DNA of 64,000 nucleotides, from NCBI RefSeq assembly GCF_014651015.1, contig NZ_BMWB01000004.1, positions 248,001-312,000 of the forward strand, written 5' to 3'. Origin of the DNA: Streptomyces xantholiticus. GTDB lineage: Bacteria; Actinomycetota; Actinomycetes; Streptomycetales; Streptomycetaceae. The notes below the pieces were generated by a model. It had not been told where the DNA came from. It saw only the letters and a program-made list of their open reading frames with translations, and searched no databases. The position numbers were made by a program, and so were the translations under genes. Of this stretch, positions 50,795 through 58,662 are shown piece by piece; position 1 is the first letter of the stretch; every line of letters begins with the position of its first letter.

Positions 50795-51150
50795 TGGACC
50801 GGCAGCGGGGCTTTCGCCCCGGCCACGGCGGCGATGTTCGTGAGGGACCCGGCCTCCTCGCCCACCGGACGGCGTCGCTGCCGGTCCTCGTCCCCGCCCG
50901 GCACGCCTGCAAGGACTACGACGACCCGGTGACGAATGACTGGAACCACTCGTTCCTGCCCCTGGACGTGACCGCCGGTGCGACCGGGCTCGCCGCGCCG
51001 TTCCTGCTGCGCTGCGGTGCACCGGGCGTTTCGCGCGCCGTCGGGTCCCTCGGGCGTGCTGCTGATGCGGCAGGAGGCGGGGCGGCCGCCCCGGGCAGGG
51101 GTGGCGCCGTCCGGGCGGCTGCCGAGCCCGGCATACAGTCTCCACGGTGA
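50794..51150 (+). CDS. Possible small ORF coupled to the SMR gene
   Basis: 118 residues, starting at the TGATG that overlaps the SMR stop. The first ~75 codons have high GC3 like a real gene (MDRQRGFRPGHGGDVREGPG then a Cys/Asp-containing stretch); later codons look less coding. It overlaps the RluA start by four bases. No family recognised. It could be a genuine accessory gene or the remains of one; confidence is low. Confidence 0.35.
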   Translation: MDRQRGFRPGHGGDVREGPGLLAHRTASLPVLVPARHACKDYDDPVTNDWNHSFLPLDVTAGATGLAAPFLLRCGAPGVSRAVGSLGRAADAAGGGAAAPGRGGAVRAAAEPGIQSPR

Positions 51151-52091
51151 GACGCAGAAACAGGGCTGCCCTGCCCGCCCCGCTCCCCCAGCGCGACGGC
51201 ATCGACCCGGTGCGGCTGCGACTGCCCGAGGACCCGGACGGCCGCTGGCCCACCGTGCGGGACCATCTGCTGCACCGTTACGGCAGCGCGATCGGCGAGG
51301 CAGGGGTCGATGCGATGCTCCGCGAGGGGCGCTTCGTCGGCAGGGACGGGGCGGTGACCTGGGACGAGGCGTACACGGCGGGGCGCGATCTGTGGTTCCA
51401 CCGCGACTTCCCGGCGGAGGAACGGGTGCCGTTCGAGATCGGGATCGTGCATCGCGACGACCACGTGGTGATCGCCGACAAACCGCACTTCCTCGCCACC
51501 ATGCCGCGCGGCAGCCATGTGAAGGAGACGGCGCTCGCCCGGCTGCGCCGCGATCTGGAGCTGCCCGCGCTGCAGCCGGCCCACCGGCTGGACCGGCTCA
51601 CGGCCGGTCTGGTCCTGTTCGTCGTGCGCCCCGGGGACCGGGGCGCGTACCAGACGATGTTCCGTGACCGGCGGGTGCGCAAGGAGTACGAGGCCCTGGC
51701 TCCGTACGACCCGGCGGTGGCCCTGCCGCGGACCGTGCGCAGCCGGATCGTGAAGGAGCGCGGGGTGCTCGCGGCCAGGGAGGAGCCGGGTGAGCCCAAC
51801 AGCGAGAGCCGGATCGAACTCCTGGAGCAGCGGGGCGGGGTCGGCCGGTACCGGCTGCTGCCGGCCACCGGCCGCACCCATCAGCTGCGGGTCCACATGA
51901 ACAGCCTGGGACTGCCGATCCTGGGTGACCCGCTGTTCCCTCTCGTGCTGCCCGAGGCGCCGGAGGACTTCTCGAAGCCGCTGCAACTCCTCGCGAACAT
52001 CCTGGAGTTCAGTGATCCCGTCACCGGGCGGCCATGCCGGTTCGAGAGCCGGTTGCGGCTGGCTCAGTGGCCCCGGTCCACCCATTCCTGA
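51147..52091 (+). CDS. RluA-family pseudouridine synthase
   Basis: 314 residues from the GTG at 51147. Catalytic motif HRLDRLTAGLV (HRLDxxTxG) contains the active Asp; an RluA signature PATGRTHQLRVHMNSLGLPILGDPLFP follows. An N-terminal S4-like region is absent or degenerate. It isomerises uridine to pseudouridine in rRNA or tRNA. It ends in a 28-bp tail-to-tail overlap with the MBL gene at 52064-52091. Confidence 0.92.
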   Translation: MRRRNRAALPAPLPQRDGIDPVRLRLPEDPDGRWPTVRDHLLHRYGSAIGEAGVDAMLREGRFVGRDGAVTWDEAYTAGRDLWFHRDFPAEERVPFEIGIVHRDDHVVIADKPHFLATMPRGSHVKETALARLRRDLELPALQPAHRLDRLTAGLVLFVVRPGDRGAYQTMFRDRRVRKEYEALAPYDPAVALPRTVRSRIVKERGVLAAREEPGEPNSESRIELLEQRGGVGRYRLLPATGRTHQLRVHMNSLGLPILGDPLFPLVLPEAPEDFSKPLQLLANILEFSDPVTGRPCRFESRLRLAQWPRSTHS

Positions 52092-52693
52092 AGGTGCGGC
52101 GCCTCGGTGCCGACGGTGGTGGTGTCGCCGTGGCCGGTTCGGACCACGGTCTCGGGCGGCAGGGTGAGCAGCCGGTCGCGGATCGAGTCGATGATCGTCG
52201 GGAAGTGGGAGAACGACCGGCCGGTGGCCCCCGGTCCGCCCTGGAAGAGCGTGTCTCCGGTGAAGACGGTGCCGAGCTCGGGCGCGTGGAGGCACACGGC
52301 ACCCGGAGCGTGACCCGGCGTGTGGAGCACGGTCAGGGACGTGCCGGCGACGGTGATCGTGTCCCCGTCGGCGAGTTCGCCGTCGGGGGCGCGCTCCGGG
52401 TGGGTCTGCTTCCACAGCGGCAGGTCGTCCGGGTGCAGCAGGATCGGCGCGCCGGTGGCCGCGGCGAGCGCCGGGGCCGCGTCGATGTGGTCGTTGTGCG
52501 CGTGCGTACAGACGACGGCGCGCAGGCTGCGGCCGGCGAGCGCGGCGAGGATCGCGTCCGCGTCGTGGGAGGCGTCGATGACGATTGCCTCCCGGTCGTC
52601 ACCGACGATCCATACGTTGTTGTCCACGTCCCAGGTGCCGCCGTCGAGCGAGAACGTGCCGGAGGTGACCAGGTGGTCGACACGAGCCGCCAT
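52064..52693 (-). CDS. MBL-fold hydrolase, partner of MscR
   Basis: 209 residues from the ATG at 52693; a GTG three bases upstream is alternative. Metallo-beta-lactamase fold with THAHNDHID (zinc His/Asp), VLHTPGHAPGAVCLHAP, FTGDTLFQGGPGATGRSF and RTGHGDTTTVGTEAPHL. Its ATG overlaps the MscR stop by one base (TGATG), so the two are translated together. In actinobacteria this partner follows mycothiol-dependent formaldehyde dehydrogenase and probably hydrolyses S-formylmycothiol. The role is inferred from context. Confidence 0.92.
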   Translation of the reverse strand: MAARVDHLVTSGTFSLDGGTWDVDNNVWIVGDDREAIVIDASHDADAILAALAGRSLRAVVCTHAHNDHIDAAPALAAATGAPILLHPDDLPLWKQTHPERAPDGELADGDTITVAGTSLTVLHTPGHAPGAVCLHAPELGTVFTGDTLFQGGPGATGRSFSHFPTIIDSIRDRLLTLPPETVVRTGHGDTTTVGTEAPHLQEWVDRGH

Positions 52694-53781
52694 CACAGCA
52701 TCACGACCGAACGCAGGACGTCACCCTCGTGCATGCGGGCGAACGCCTTCTCCACGTCGCCGAGGCCGATGGTCTCGGTGACGAACGCCCCGAGGTCGAT
52801 CCGGCCCTGCTGGTGCAGGTCGATCAGCATCGGGAAGTCGCGGGAGGGCAGACAGTCGCCGTACCAGGACGACTTGAGCGCCCCGCCTCTCCCGAAGACG
52901 TCCAGGAGGGGCAGCTCGAGCTTCATGTCGGGGGTGGGCACGCCGACGAGGACGACGGTGCCGGCCAGGTCACGGGCGTAGAAGGCCTGTTCGTACGTCT
53001 CGGGGCGGCCGACCGCCTCGATGACGACATCGGCGCCGAAGCCGCCTGTGAACTCGCGGATCGTCTCGACGGGGTCCGAGGTACGGGAGTTGACGGTGTG
53101 GGTGGCGCCCATCTTCCTCGCCGTCTCGAGTTTGCGGTCGTCGATGTCGACGGCGATGATCCTCGCCGCTCCCGCGAGGTGGGCGCCGACGACGGCCGCG
53201 TTTCCGACTCCGCCGCAGCCGATGACGGCCACCGAGTCGCCGCGGCCGACCTGGCCGGTGTTGATCGCGGCGCCGATGCCGGCCATCACCCCGCAGCCGA
53301 GCAGGCCCGCCACGGCCGGGGAGACGGCCGGATCGACCTTGGTGCACTGGCCCGCGGCGACCAGGGTCTTCTCGGCGAAGGCGCCGATGCCGAGAGCGGG
53401 TGACAGTGCGGTGCCCGAGTCCGCGAGCGTCATCTTCTGCCGGGCGTTGTGGGTGTCGAAGCAGTACCAGGGCCGGCCGCGCAGACACGCCCGGCACCGA
53501 CCGCACACGGCACGCCAGTTGAGGATCACGAAATCCCCTGGTTCGACGTCGGTGACGCCGTTGCCGACCGCCTCGACGACGCCCGCGGCCTCATGCCCCA
53601 GGAGGAACGGGAAGTCGTCGTTGATGCCGCCCTGCTTGTAGTGCAGATCGGTGTGGCAGACCCCGCAGGCCTGCACCTCGACGACGGCCTCCCCCGGGCC
53701 CGGGTCCGGGATCGTGATCGTCTCCACCCGTACCGGCTCGTTCTTTCCCGGTGCGATCACACCCTGCACCTGCTGCGGCAT
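52693..53781 (-). CDS. mscR: Mycothiol-dependent formaldehyde dehydrogenase
   Basis: 362 residues. Zinc-dependent alcohol dehydrogenase family. Catalytic zinc ligands: CGVCHTD and HEAAG; structural zinc in [18 protein letters not shown] site [13 protein letters not shown]. Residues around [17 protein letters not shown] and [16 protein letters not shown] match S-(hydroxymethyl)mycothiol dehydrogenase. It oxidises the mycothiol-formaldehyde adduct and can reduce S-nitrosomycothiol. Uses mycothiol, made via mshC at 35 kb. Operon with the MBL hydrolase. Confidence 0.94.
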   Translation of the reverse strand: MPQQVQGVIAPGKNEPVRVETITIPDPGPGEAVVEVQACGVCHTDLHYKQGGINDDFPFLLGHEAAGVVEAVGNGVTDVEPGDFVILNWRAVCGRCRACLRGRPWYCFDTHNARQKMTLADSGTALSPALGIGAFAEKTLVAAGQCTKVDPAVSPAVAGLLGCGVMAGIGAAINTGQVGRGDSVAVIGCGGVGNAAVVGAHLAGAARIIAVDIDDRKLETARKMGATHTVNSRTSDPVETIREFTGGFGADVVIEAVGRPETYEQAFYARDLAGTVVLVGVPTPDMKLELPLLDVFGRGGALKSSWYGDCLPSRDFPMLIDLHQQGRIDLGAFVTETIGLGDVEKAFARMHEGDVLRSVVML

Positions 53782-53847
53782 CGCAGTACCTGCCCTTCCT
53801 CGCGCAGTGGACGTCGCCCCCCACTATGGCCCGTGGGTGCCGGGCAC

Positions 53848-53873
53848 GGCGAAGCCCCCGCGGGGGCTTCGCC
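53848..53873 (-). terminator. Perfect palindromic terminator after the permease
   Basis: GGCGAAGCCCCCG is followed by its exact complement, 9 bp after the permease stop. Confidence 0.75.
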
Positions 53874-53882
53874 GAGAAGGTG

Positions 53883-55340
53883 TCAGAGCTCCTTGGGTGC
53901 GGCGGCCGTCGCGGCCACCCGCTTGCGGACGAGGAACCAGCCGCCGACGAGCGCGGCGGCGATCAGCGGCAGGCAGTTGACGGTGGTACGGGAAATGCCT
54001 TCGTCCAGCCACATCAGAACGATGACGGAGGCGAGGAAGGCCAGCGTGACGAGCTGTGTGTACGGGGCCCAGGGCAGCTGGTACGCCGGGCGCGTGACGC
54101 GGCCGTCCTTGGAGCGGTGCCAGAACAGCAGCGAACACACCATGATCATCGCCCAGGTGCCGATGATGCCGATGGAGGCGAAGTTGAGCACCAGCTCGAA
54201 GGCGTCGCCCGGCATGACGTAGTTGAGGAGGACCCCGAGGACACCGAAGGCGGCGGTGAGGAGGATGCCGCCGTAGGGCACGCCGCCCTTGTTCATCACG
54301 CCGGTGAACTTGGGCGCGGAGCCGGACATGGACATCGAGCGCAGGATGCGGCCGGTCGAGTAGAGGCCGGAGTTGAGGCTGGAGAGGGCGGCGGTGAGGA
54401 CGACGAGGTTCATCACGCCGGCCGCGCCCGGGATGCCGAGCCTGTCGAAGACGGTGACGAAGGGGCTCTGGTCGCCGGAGTACGCGGTGTACGGGAGCAG
54501 CAGCGCCAGCAGGACGACGGAGCCGACGTAGAACAGACCCACGCGCCACATGATCGAGTTGATCGCGCGCGGCATGATCTTCTCGGGGTTCTCGGTCTCA
54601 CCGGCGGCGACACCGCACAGCTCGACGGAGGCGTAGGCGAAGACGACGCCCTGGATGAGCAGCAGCATCGGCATGAAGCCGGCCGGGAAGATGCCACCGT
54701 TGTCGCCGATGGTGGCGAGGCCCGGGGTGTGGCCGCCGATGTCGTGGGAGGTGACGACCAGGAAGACACCGATGAGCATGAAGACGACGAGCGCCGCGAC
54801 CTTGATGATCGCGAACCAGAACTCCATCTCGCCGAAGTACTTCACCGAGATGAGGTTGGCGGTGAGGACCACGGCGAGCGCTATGAGGGCGAGCACCCAC
54901 TGGGGGATGTCGCTGAACATGGCCCAGAAGTGCGCGTACGTCGCGGCCGCGGTGATGTCGGCGATGGCGGTCGTCGACCAGTTGAGGAAGTACAGCCAGC
55001 CCGCCGTGTAGGCGCCCTTCTCGCCCATGAACTCACGGGCGTACGAGACGAAGGCGCCGGAGGAGGGCCGGTAGAGCACGAGCTCGCCGAGCGCACGCAC
55101 GACGAAGAAGGCGAAGACGCCGCAGACGGCGTAGGCGATGAAGAGGGACGGACCGGCGCCCGCCATGCGGCCACCGGCGCCCAGGAACAGGCCGGTGCCG
55201 ATGGCGCCGCCGATGGCGATCATGTTGATGTGCCGCGACTTGAGGTCCTTGCGGTACCCGGCGTCTCCGGCGTCCACGTGGGGGGAACCCGTCGCGTTGG
55301 CGACAGGCGTTTCGGCCGCAGCCATGGTGCGGTCACTCAT
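53883..55340 (-). CDS. Amino acid permease (AAT family, asparagine/GABA-type)
   Basis: 485 residues from the ATG at 55340. About twelve membrane helices. The N-terminal signature SRHINMIAIGGAIGTGLFLGAG is the standard amino acid permease motif; PRAINSIMWRVGLFYVGSVV is another family marker. Close in type to L-asparagine permease AnsP. The substrate is a neutral amino acid; exact identity is uncertain. Single gene, its own promoter in 55341-55582, terminator at 53848. Confidence 0.92.
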   Translation of the reverse strand: MSDRTMAAAETPVANATGSPHVDAGDAGYRKDLKSRHINMIAIGGAIGTGLFLGAGGRMAGAGPSLFIAYAVCGVFAFFVVRALGELVLYRPSSGAFVSYAREFMGEKGAYTAGWLYFLNWSTTAIADITAAATYAHFWAMFSDIPQWVLALIALAVVLTANLISVKYFGEMEFWFAIIKVAALVVFMLIGVFLVVTSHDIGGHTPGLATIGDNGGIFPAGFMPMLLLIQGVVFAYASVELCGVAAGETENPEKIMPRAINSIMWRVGLFYVGSVVLLALLLPYTAYSGDQSPFVTVFDRLGIPGAAGVMNLVVLTAALSSLNSGLYSTGRILRSMSMSGSAPKFTGVMNKGGVPYGGILLTAAFGVLGVLLNYVMPGDAFELVLNFASIGIIGTWAMIMVCSLLFWHRSKDGRVTRPAYQLPWAPYTQLVTLAFLASVIVLMWLDEGISRTTVNCLPLIAAALVGGWFLVRKRVAATAAAPKEL

Positions 55341-55582
55341 TGAGGTTGTTCGCCTTCGTGAGGGGGTGTGCGGTACCCGGCCTGCGCCGGTGCCTTCCCA
55401 GGGGTGAAGGGAAGGGGACGCCTTGACCTGGCTTCGGGGCCTGGATGCCCTGGGGCTCATGGAGGGCCCGAGGGTTTATGGTCAGGGCAACCCTGGGATT
55501 TTGGCAGTGGCGCACCTCACTCAGGTACATATCTGAGGTATTTCAGAGGTTTCGACAAGGCGATGCAAGGGTGTCATGCATT
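55341..55582. other. Promoter region of the amino acid permease
   Basis: 242 bp with no coding frame. It lies between the permease start and the regulator remnant. No operator repeat is clear. Confidence 0.5.
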
Positions 55583-55735
55583 TCAAGGAGCCAGGATGTC
55601 GAGCCCCTGGAGAGCACCGAAGACAATTTCCCGGGTGAGCCGCTCCGCCCGGGCGGCGTCGCCTTCGCGAACGGCCTCGGCAACCTGCACCTGCAGCGTC
55701 ACCGCCGCCGGGTCGGGGTCGTCCAATGGGTTTCA
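55583..55735 (-). pseudogene. Possible GntR-family (FCD) regulator remnant
   Basis: A short minus-strand frame ends at TGA 55583-55585 and reads NPLDDPDPAAVTLQVQVAEA, then VREGDAARAERLTREIVFGA, with high GC3. It resembles the last helices of an FCD ligand domain, and a stop codon precedes it. Its place next to gntK fits the gluconate operon regulator, now reduced to a fragment. The assignment rests mainly on context. Confidence 0.4.
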
Positions 55736-55785
55736 GTAGCGCGACGGACCGATGTCGAAGGTCGAGGAAGACAGCGAGGCATGTC

Positions 55786-56295
55786 ATGAGCACCCCCCAC
55801 GTCGTCGTGGTGATGGGCGTCGCAGGGACCGGCAAGACCACGATCGGCCCCCTGCTCGCCGCCGCCCTGGACGTCCCCTACGCCGAGGGCGACGACTTCC
55901 ATCCCCCGGCGAACATCGCCAAGATGTCGGCCGGCACCCCGCTGGACGACGCGGACCGCAGGCCGTGGCTCGACGCCATCGGCAGGTGGGCCCACGGCAG
56001 GGCGGGGCTCGGCGGAGTGGTCTCCAGCTCCGCGCTCAAGCGTGAGTACCGCGACCGGCTGCGTTCTGCAGCGCCCGACGTCGTGTTCCTCCACCTCACC
56101 GGCAGCCGCGAGCTCATCGAGCAGCGGATGACGGAACGCAAGGGGCACTTCATGCCCACCGCGCTGCTGGACTCCCAGTTCGCCACCCTCCAGCCGCTGG
56201 AGGACGACGAGGCGGGCGTCGCCGTCGATGTCTCCGGCACTCCCGAAGAGATCACCGAACGGGCTCTCGCCCCGCTGCGCGGGCTCGACCAGTAA
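55786..56295 (+). CDS. gntK: Gluconokinase GntK
   Basis: 169 residues from the ATG at 55786. Walker A GVAGTGKTT, substrate region GDDFHPPANIAKMSAGTPLDDADRRPWL and SSSALKREYRDRLR are standard for the gluconate kinase family; FLHLTGSRELIEQRM and HFMPTALLDSQFATLQPLE complete it. The enzyme phosphorylates gluconate to 6-phosphogluconate. It is intact, but the downstream permease gene is broken, so its substrate must come from elsewhere in this strain. Confidence 0.96.
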   Translation: MSTPHVVVVMGVAGTGKTTIGPLLAAALDVPYAEGDDFHPPANIAKMSAGTPLDDADRRPWLDAIGRWAHGRAGLGGVVSSSALKREYRDRLRSAAPDVVFLHLTGSRELIEQRMTERKGHFMPTALLDSQFATLQPLEDDEAGVAVDVSGTPEEITERALAPLRGLDQ

Positions 56296-56304
56296 GGAAT
56301 CACC

Positions 56305-56640
56305 GTGACCAGTCTCGGCGTCGAGATGCTGGCAGCGGACACCGTCGAACCGAACACCTCGGCGGGCAACGCACAGCCGGGCATCGCCGTCCTCTCATCG
56401 TCGGCGCCGACGGCGGCTTCAAGCAGACACTGATCGACATCGGTGTCGGCCGGATGATCCTGGACTTCTCCAAGAACTGCACCGTCCCGACGCTGCTGCT
56501 CGTCTGGCTGATCGCCGTCGCGATCCGGCCGGCGACCGGCTCCGCCACCGTCGCCACGATCTCCGCCGCCGGACTGGTCGCCCCGCTCGCGGCCGACATG
56601 TCGACCACCCACGCCGCACTTGTGGTCCTCGCCGGCAGGT
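56305..56640 (+). pseudogene. gntP: Broken gluconate permease gene (gntP)
   Basis: The GTG at 56305 begins VTSLGVEMLAADTVEP, a GntP N-terminus, then a few residues later the frame stops. From about 56401 a different frame carries GADGGFKQTLIDIGVG, MILDFSKN and then TGSATVATISAAGLVAPLAA, core segments of GntP. The sequence is lost again after HAALVVLAG (about 56640). So most of the ~450-residue permease is deleted and out of frame. It lies 9 bp after gntK, the normal gntK-gntP order. Confidence 0.85.
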
Positions 56641-56656
56641 CCCTCGCAGGCCGGCC

Positions 56657-57253
56657 TCACTCGTCCGCCGGCCACCTCGGGTGGTGGTCACGCGACCACT
56701 GGCGCTCGACCCATCCGGTGCGCATGCCACGGCGTGCCTCCGGGTCGGCGAGCGCCATCGCGATGTGCCCGGCTACGACGATCCCGACCCCGAGCGACAG
56801 CCAGTCGTGGACGAACGTCGCGCTCGTGCGCCACACGAGGGGCGTGAGCCCGGTGAACCACATCAGCAGCCCGGTGCCGAGCATGACCAGCGTCGCGCCG
56901 GCGATCCAGGCGGCGTAGATCTTCTGGCCGGCGTTGAACTTGCCCGCCGGGCGCGCCTGCGGGCCGTGTTCGCGGCGGCGTACGGCCCGCAGCCACCGGC
57001 TGTCGTACGGCGCGAAGCGGTTCAGTCGGCGCAGGTCCGCGCGGAACGCACGGGAGGCCAGGCCGAGCAGGAACGGCACGGGCAGCAGCAGGCCCGACCA
57101 CTGGTGGACGGTGACCACGAGGTGGCGGCGGCCGACGAGCTCGGCGAGCTGGGGCACGTAGAGCGCGGCGGCAGTCGCGATGCAGAGCAGCATCAGCGCG
57201 GCGGTGGTGCGGTGCACCCAGCGCTCGGCGCGGCTGAATCTCCGTACGCGCAT
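56657..57253 (-). CDS. Cytochrome b-type membrane protein of a Mo-oxidoreductase pair
   Basis: 198 residues from the ATG at 57253. Four or so membrane helices with His residues in helices (ERWVHRTTAALMLLC, VVTVHQWSGLLLPVPF, ATFVHDWLSLGVGIVVAGHIAMAL), typical of di-haem cytochrome b561/formate dehydrogenase gamma subunits. It should pass electrons between the membrane quinone pool and the molybdoenzyme encoded just upstream (7 bp apart). The WxxHP-like end contains WSRDHHPRWPADE. Confidence 0.86.
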   Translation of the reverse strand: MRVRRFSRAERWVHRTTAALMLLCIATAAALYVPQLAELVGRRHLVVTVHQWSGLLLPVPFLLGLASRAFRADLRRLNRFAPYDSRWLRAVRRREHGPQARPAGKFNAGQKIYAAWIAGATLVMLGTGLLMWFTGLTPLVWRTSATFVHDWLSLGVGIVVAGHIAMALADPEARRGMRTGWVERQWSRDHHPRWPADE

Positions 57254-57260
57254 GGGCTCT

Positions 57261-57992
57261 TCAGACCGTGGGGGTGTCGGTGCGGCCGTTGGACCGGCCG
57301 ACCCAGGCGTCGACGTCATAGCCCCGCTCCTCCCAGTAGCCGGGCCGGACGGCTTCGGTGACCGTGATCCCCGAGAGCCATTTCGCCGACTTGTAGAAGT
57401 ACATCGGCGCGACGTAGAGGCGGACCGGGCCGCCGTGCGAGTGGCTGACCGGCTTGTCCTGCATCCGCAGCGCGACGAGGACGTCGTCACGGCGGGCCTG
57501 GGTGAGGGTCAGGCTCTCGCTGTACGTGCCGTCGAAGCAGGTGAACCGGATGGCGCGCGCCTGTGGCCGAACGCCGGCGGCGTCCAGCAGATGCGAGAGC
57601 TTCACCCCCTCGAAGGGCGTGTCCGGTACCCGCCACCCGGTGACGCACTGCACGTCCCGCACGACGCGGGTCTGCGGGAGCGAGCGGAGGTCGGCCAGGG
57701 TGTATGCGGCCGGGTGCCGGACCAGGCCGTCGACGGTCAGGCGGTAGTTCTCGGCGGTCCTGCGGGGCACGGAGGAGGCGACGGAGTAGTAACGGAAGCC
57801 GCCACCGTTGGGAAGCAGGCCCGTGAGCCCGGTCGGGTCCTTGTCCGCGGCCGACCCGAGGAAGCTCTCCAGGCCGCGCTGCAGATACGGCGCAAAGGCG
57901 ACGCCGGCGGCGCCGAGGCCGAGCATGCCGAGGACGAGGCGGCGGCCCACGGGCGCGCCCTCTCCCTCGGTGCCGGGATGTTGTGTGGTCAC
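57261..57992 (-). CDS. Molybdopterin-dependent oxidoreductase (sulfite oxidase fold, MsrP-like)
   Basis: 243 residues from the GTG at 57992. N-terminus has GRRLVLGMLGLGAAGVAF, a twin-Arg-type export signal that could use TatA/TatC of this window. Oxidoreductase molybdopterin domain: DLRSLPQTRVVRDVQCVTGW with the molybdenum-ligating Cys, then GVRPQARAIRFTCFDGTYSESL and HSHGGPVRLYVAPMYFYKSAKWL. MsrP-type enzymes reduce oxidised periplasmic proteins; the substrate here is not certain. Cotranscribed with the cytochrome b gene. Confidence 0.9.
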   Translation of the reverse strand: MTTQHPGTEGEGAPVGRRLVLGMLGLGAAGVAFAPYLQRGLESFLGSAADKDPTGLTGLLPNGGGFRYYSVASSVPRRTAENYRLTVDGLVRHPAAYTLADLRSLPQTRVVRDVQCVTGWRVPDTPFEGVKLSHLLDAAGVRPQARAIRFTCFDGTYSESLTLTQARRDDVLVALRMQDKPVSHSHGGPVRLYVAPMYFYKSAKWLSGITVTEAVRPGYWEERGYDVDAWVGRSNGRTDTPTV

Positions 57993-58662
57993 GCTTCGAT
58001 TCGAGCACCTGGCCGCCGGAGGGGCCAGAGCCCGGCGCGGTCCGTCAGACTTCCGTCACACTCCGGCGAGCTGAAAGACGCGCCAACCCTTCGACCCGGC
58101 CCGTCGTCAAGGCGCGCCGGCTCCAGGTGATCTCCTCCGAGCCGCTGGAGCAGTGGAGTGGGCGGATACGCCGCCGGGGCGGCGTACCGAGGAGGAGTTC
58201 ACCGTTCGGCCCGCGAGGCCGACGTCCTCGAGGTGCGGCTGGACCGGCCCACCCCGGACGAGTCGACGACGCCGACGGGCACATGGCGGGCGGCGGGCAG
58301 CGGGCGAGCACACGCTGCCCGTCCGCGCCGTGCGTGACGGCACGCCGTACGAAGCGGCCACCTCCACATTCCGTGTGGCGCCCGACGCCCGGGTCGAATG
58401 GCAGGTCGTGAAGCGCAACGCGCAGGTGGGCGCCGCCGCGTGGCGCTCCCCGACCCGGCTCGCCGACCGGCCGTTCCCGCTGGACACGGGGGCGTACGGG
58501 TCCGATCACCGGACGATCGTCCTCCGGCTGCTGGAACAGGAGGTGGAGGGACTCCGTACGGGCGACTCCGTACGGGCCGCTTTCCGCCGACCCGGCTCGC
58601 GCCGGACGGGCCGGTGTCCCGCCGGGGATGCCGGCCCGTCCGGCGTTCGCGCGGGTCGGCGG
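57993..58662. pseudogene. Decayed coding region, family unknown
   Basis: Plus strand. From about 58210 one frame reads ADVLEVRLDRPTPDEST. A one-base shift later another frame continues HTLPVRAVRDGTPYEAATST, then FRVAPDARVEWQVVKRNAQV and GAYGSDHRTIVLRLLEQE, with high GC3. There is no start codon with an SD and it fades near 58600. It looks like a frameshifted remnant of a larger gene. No other gene is in this 670-bp gap. Confidence 0.45.
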
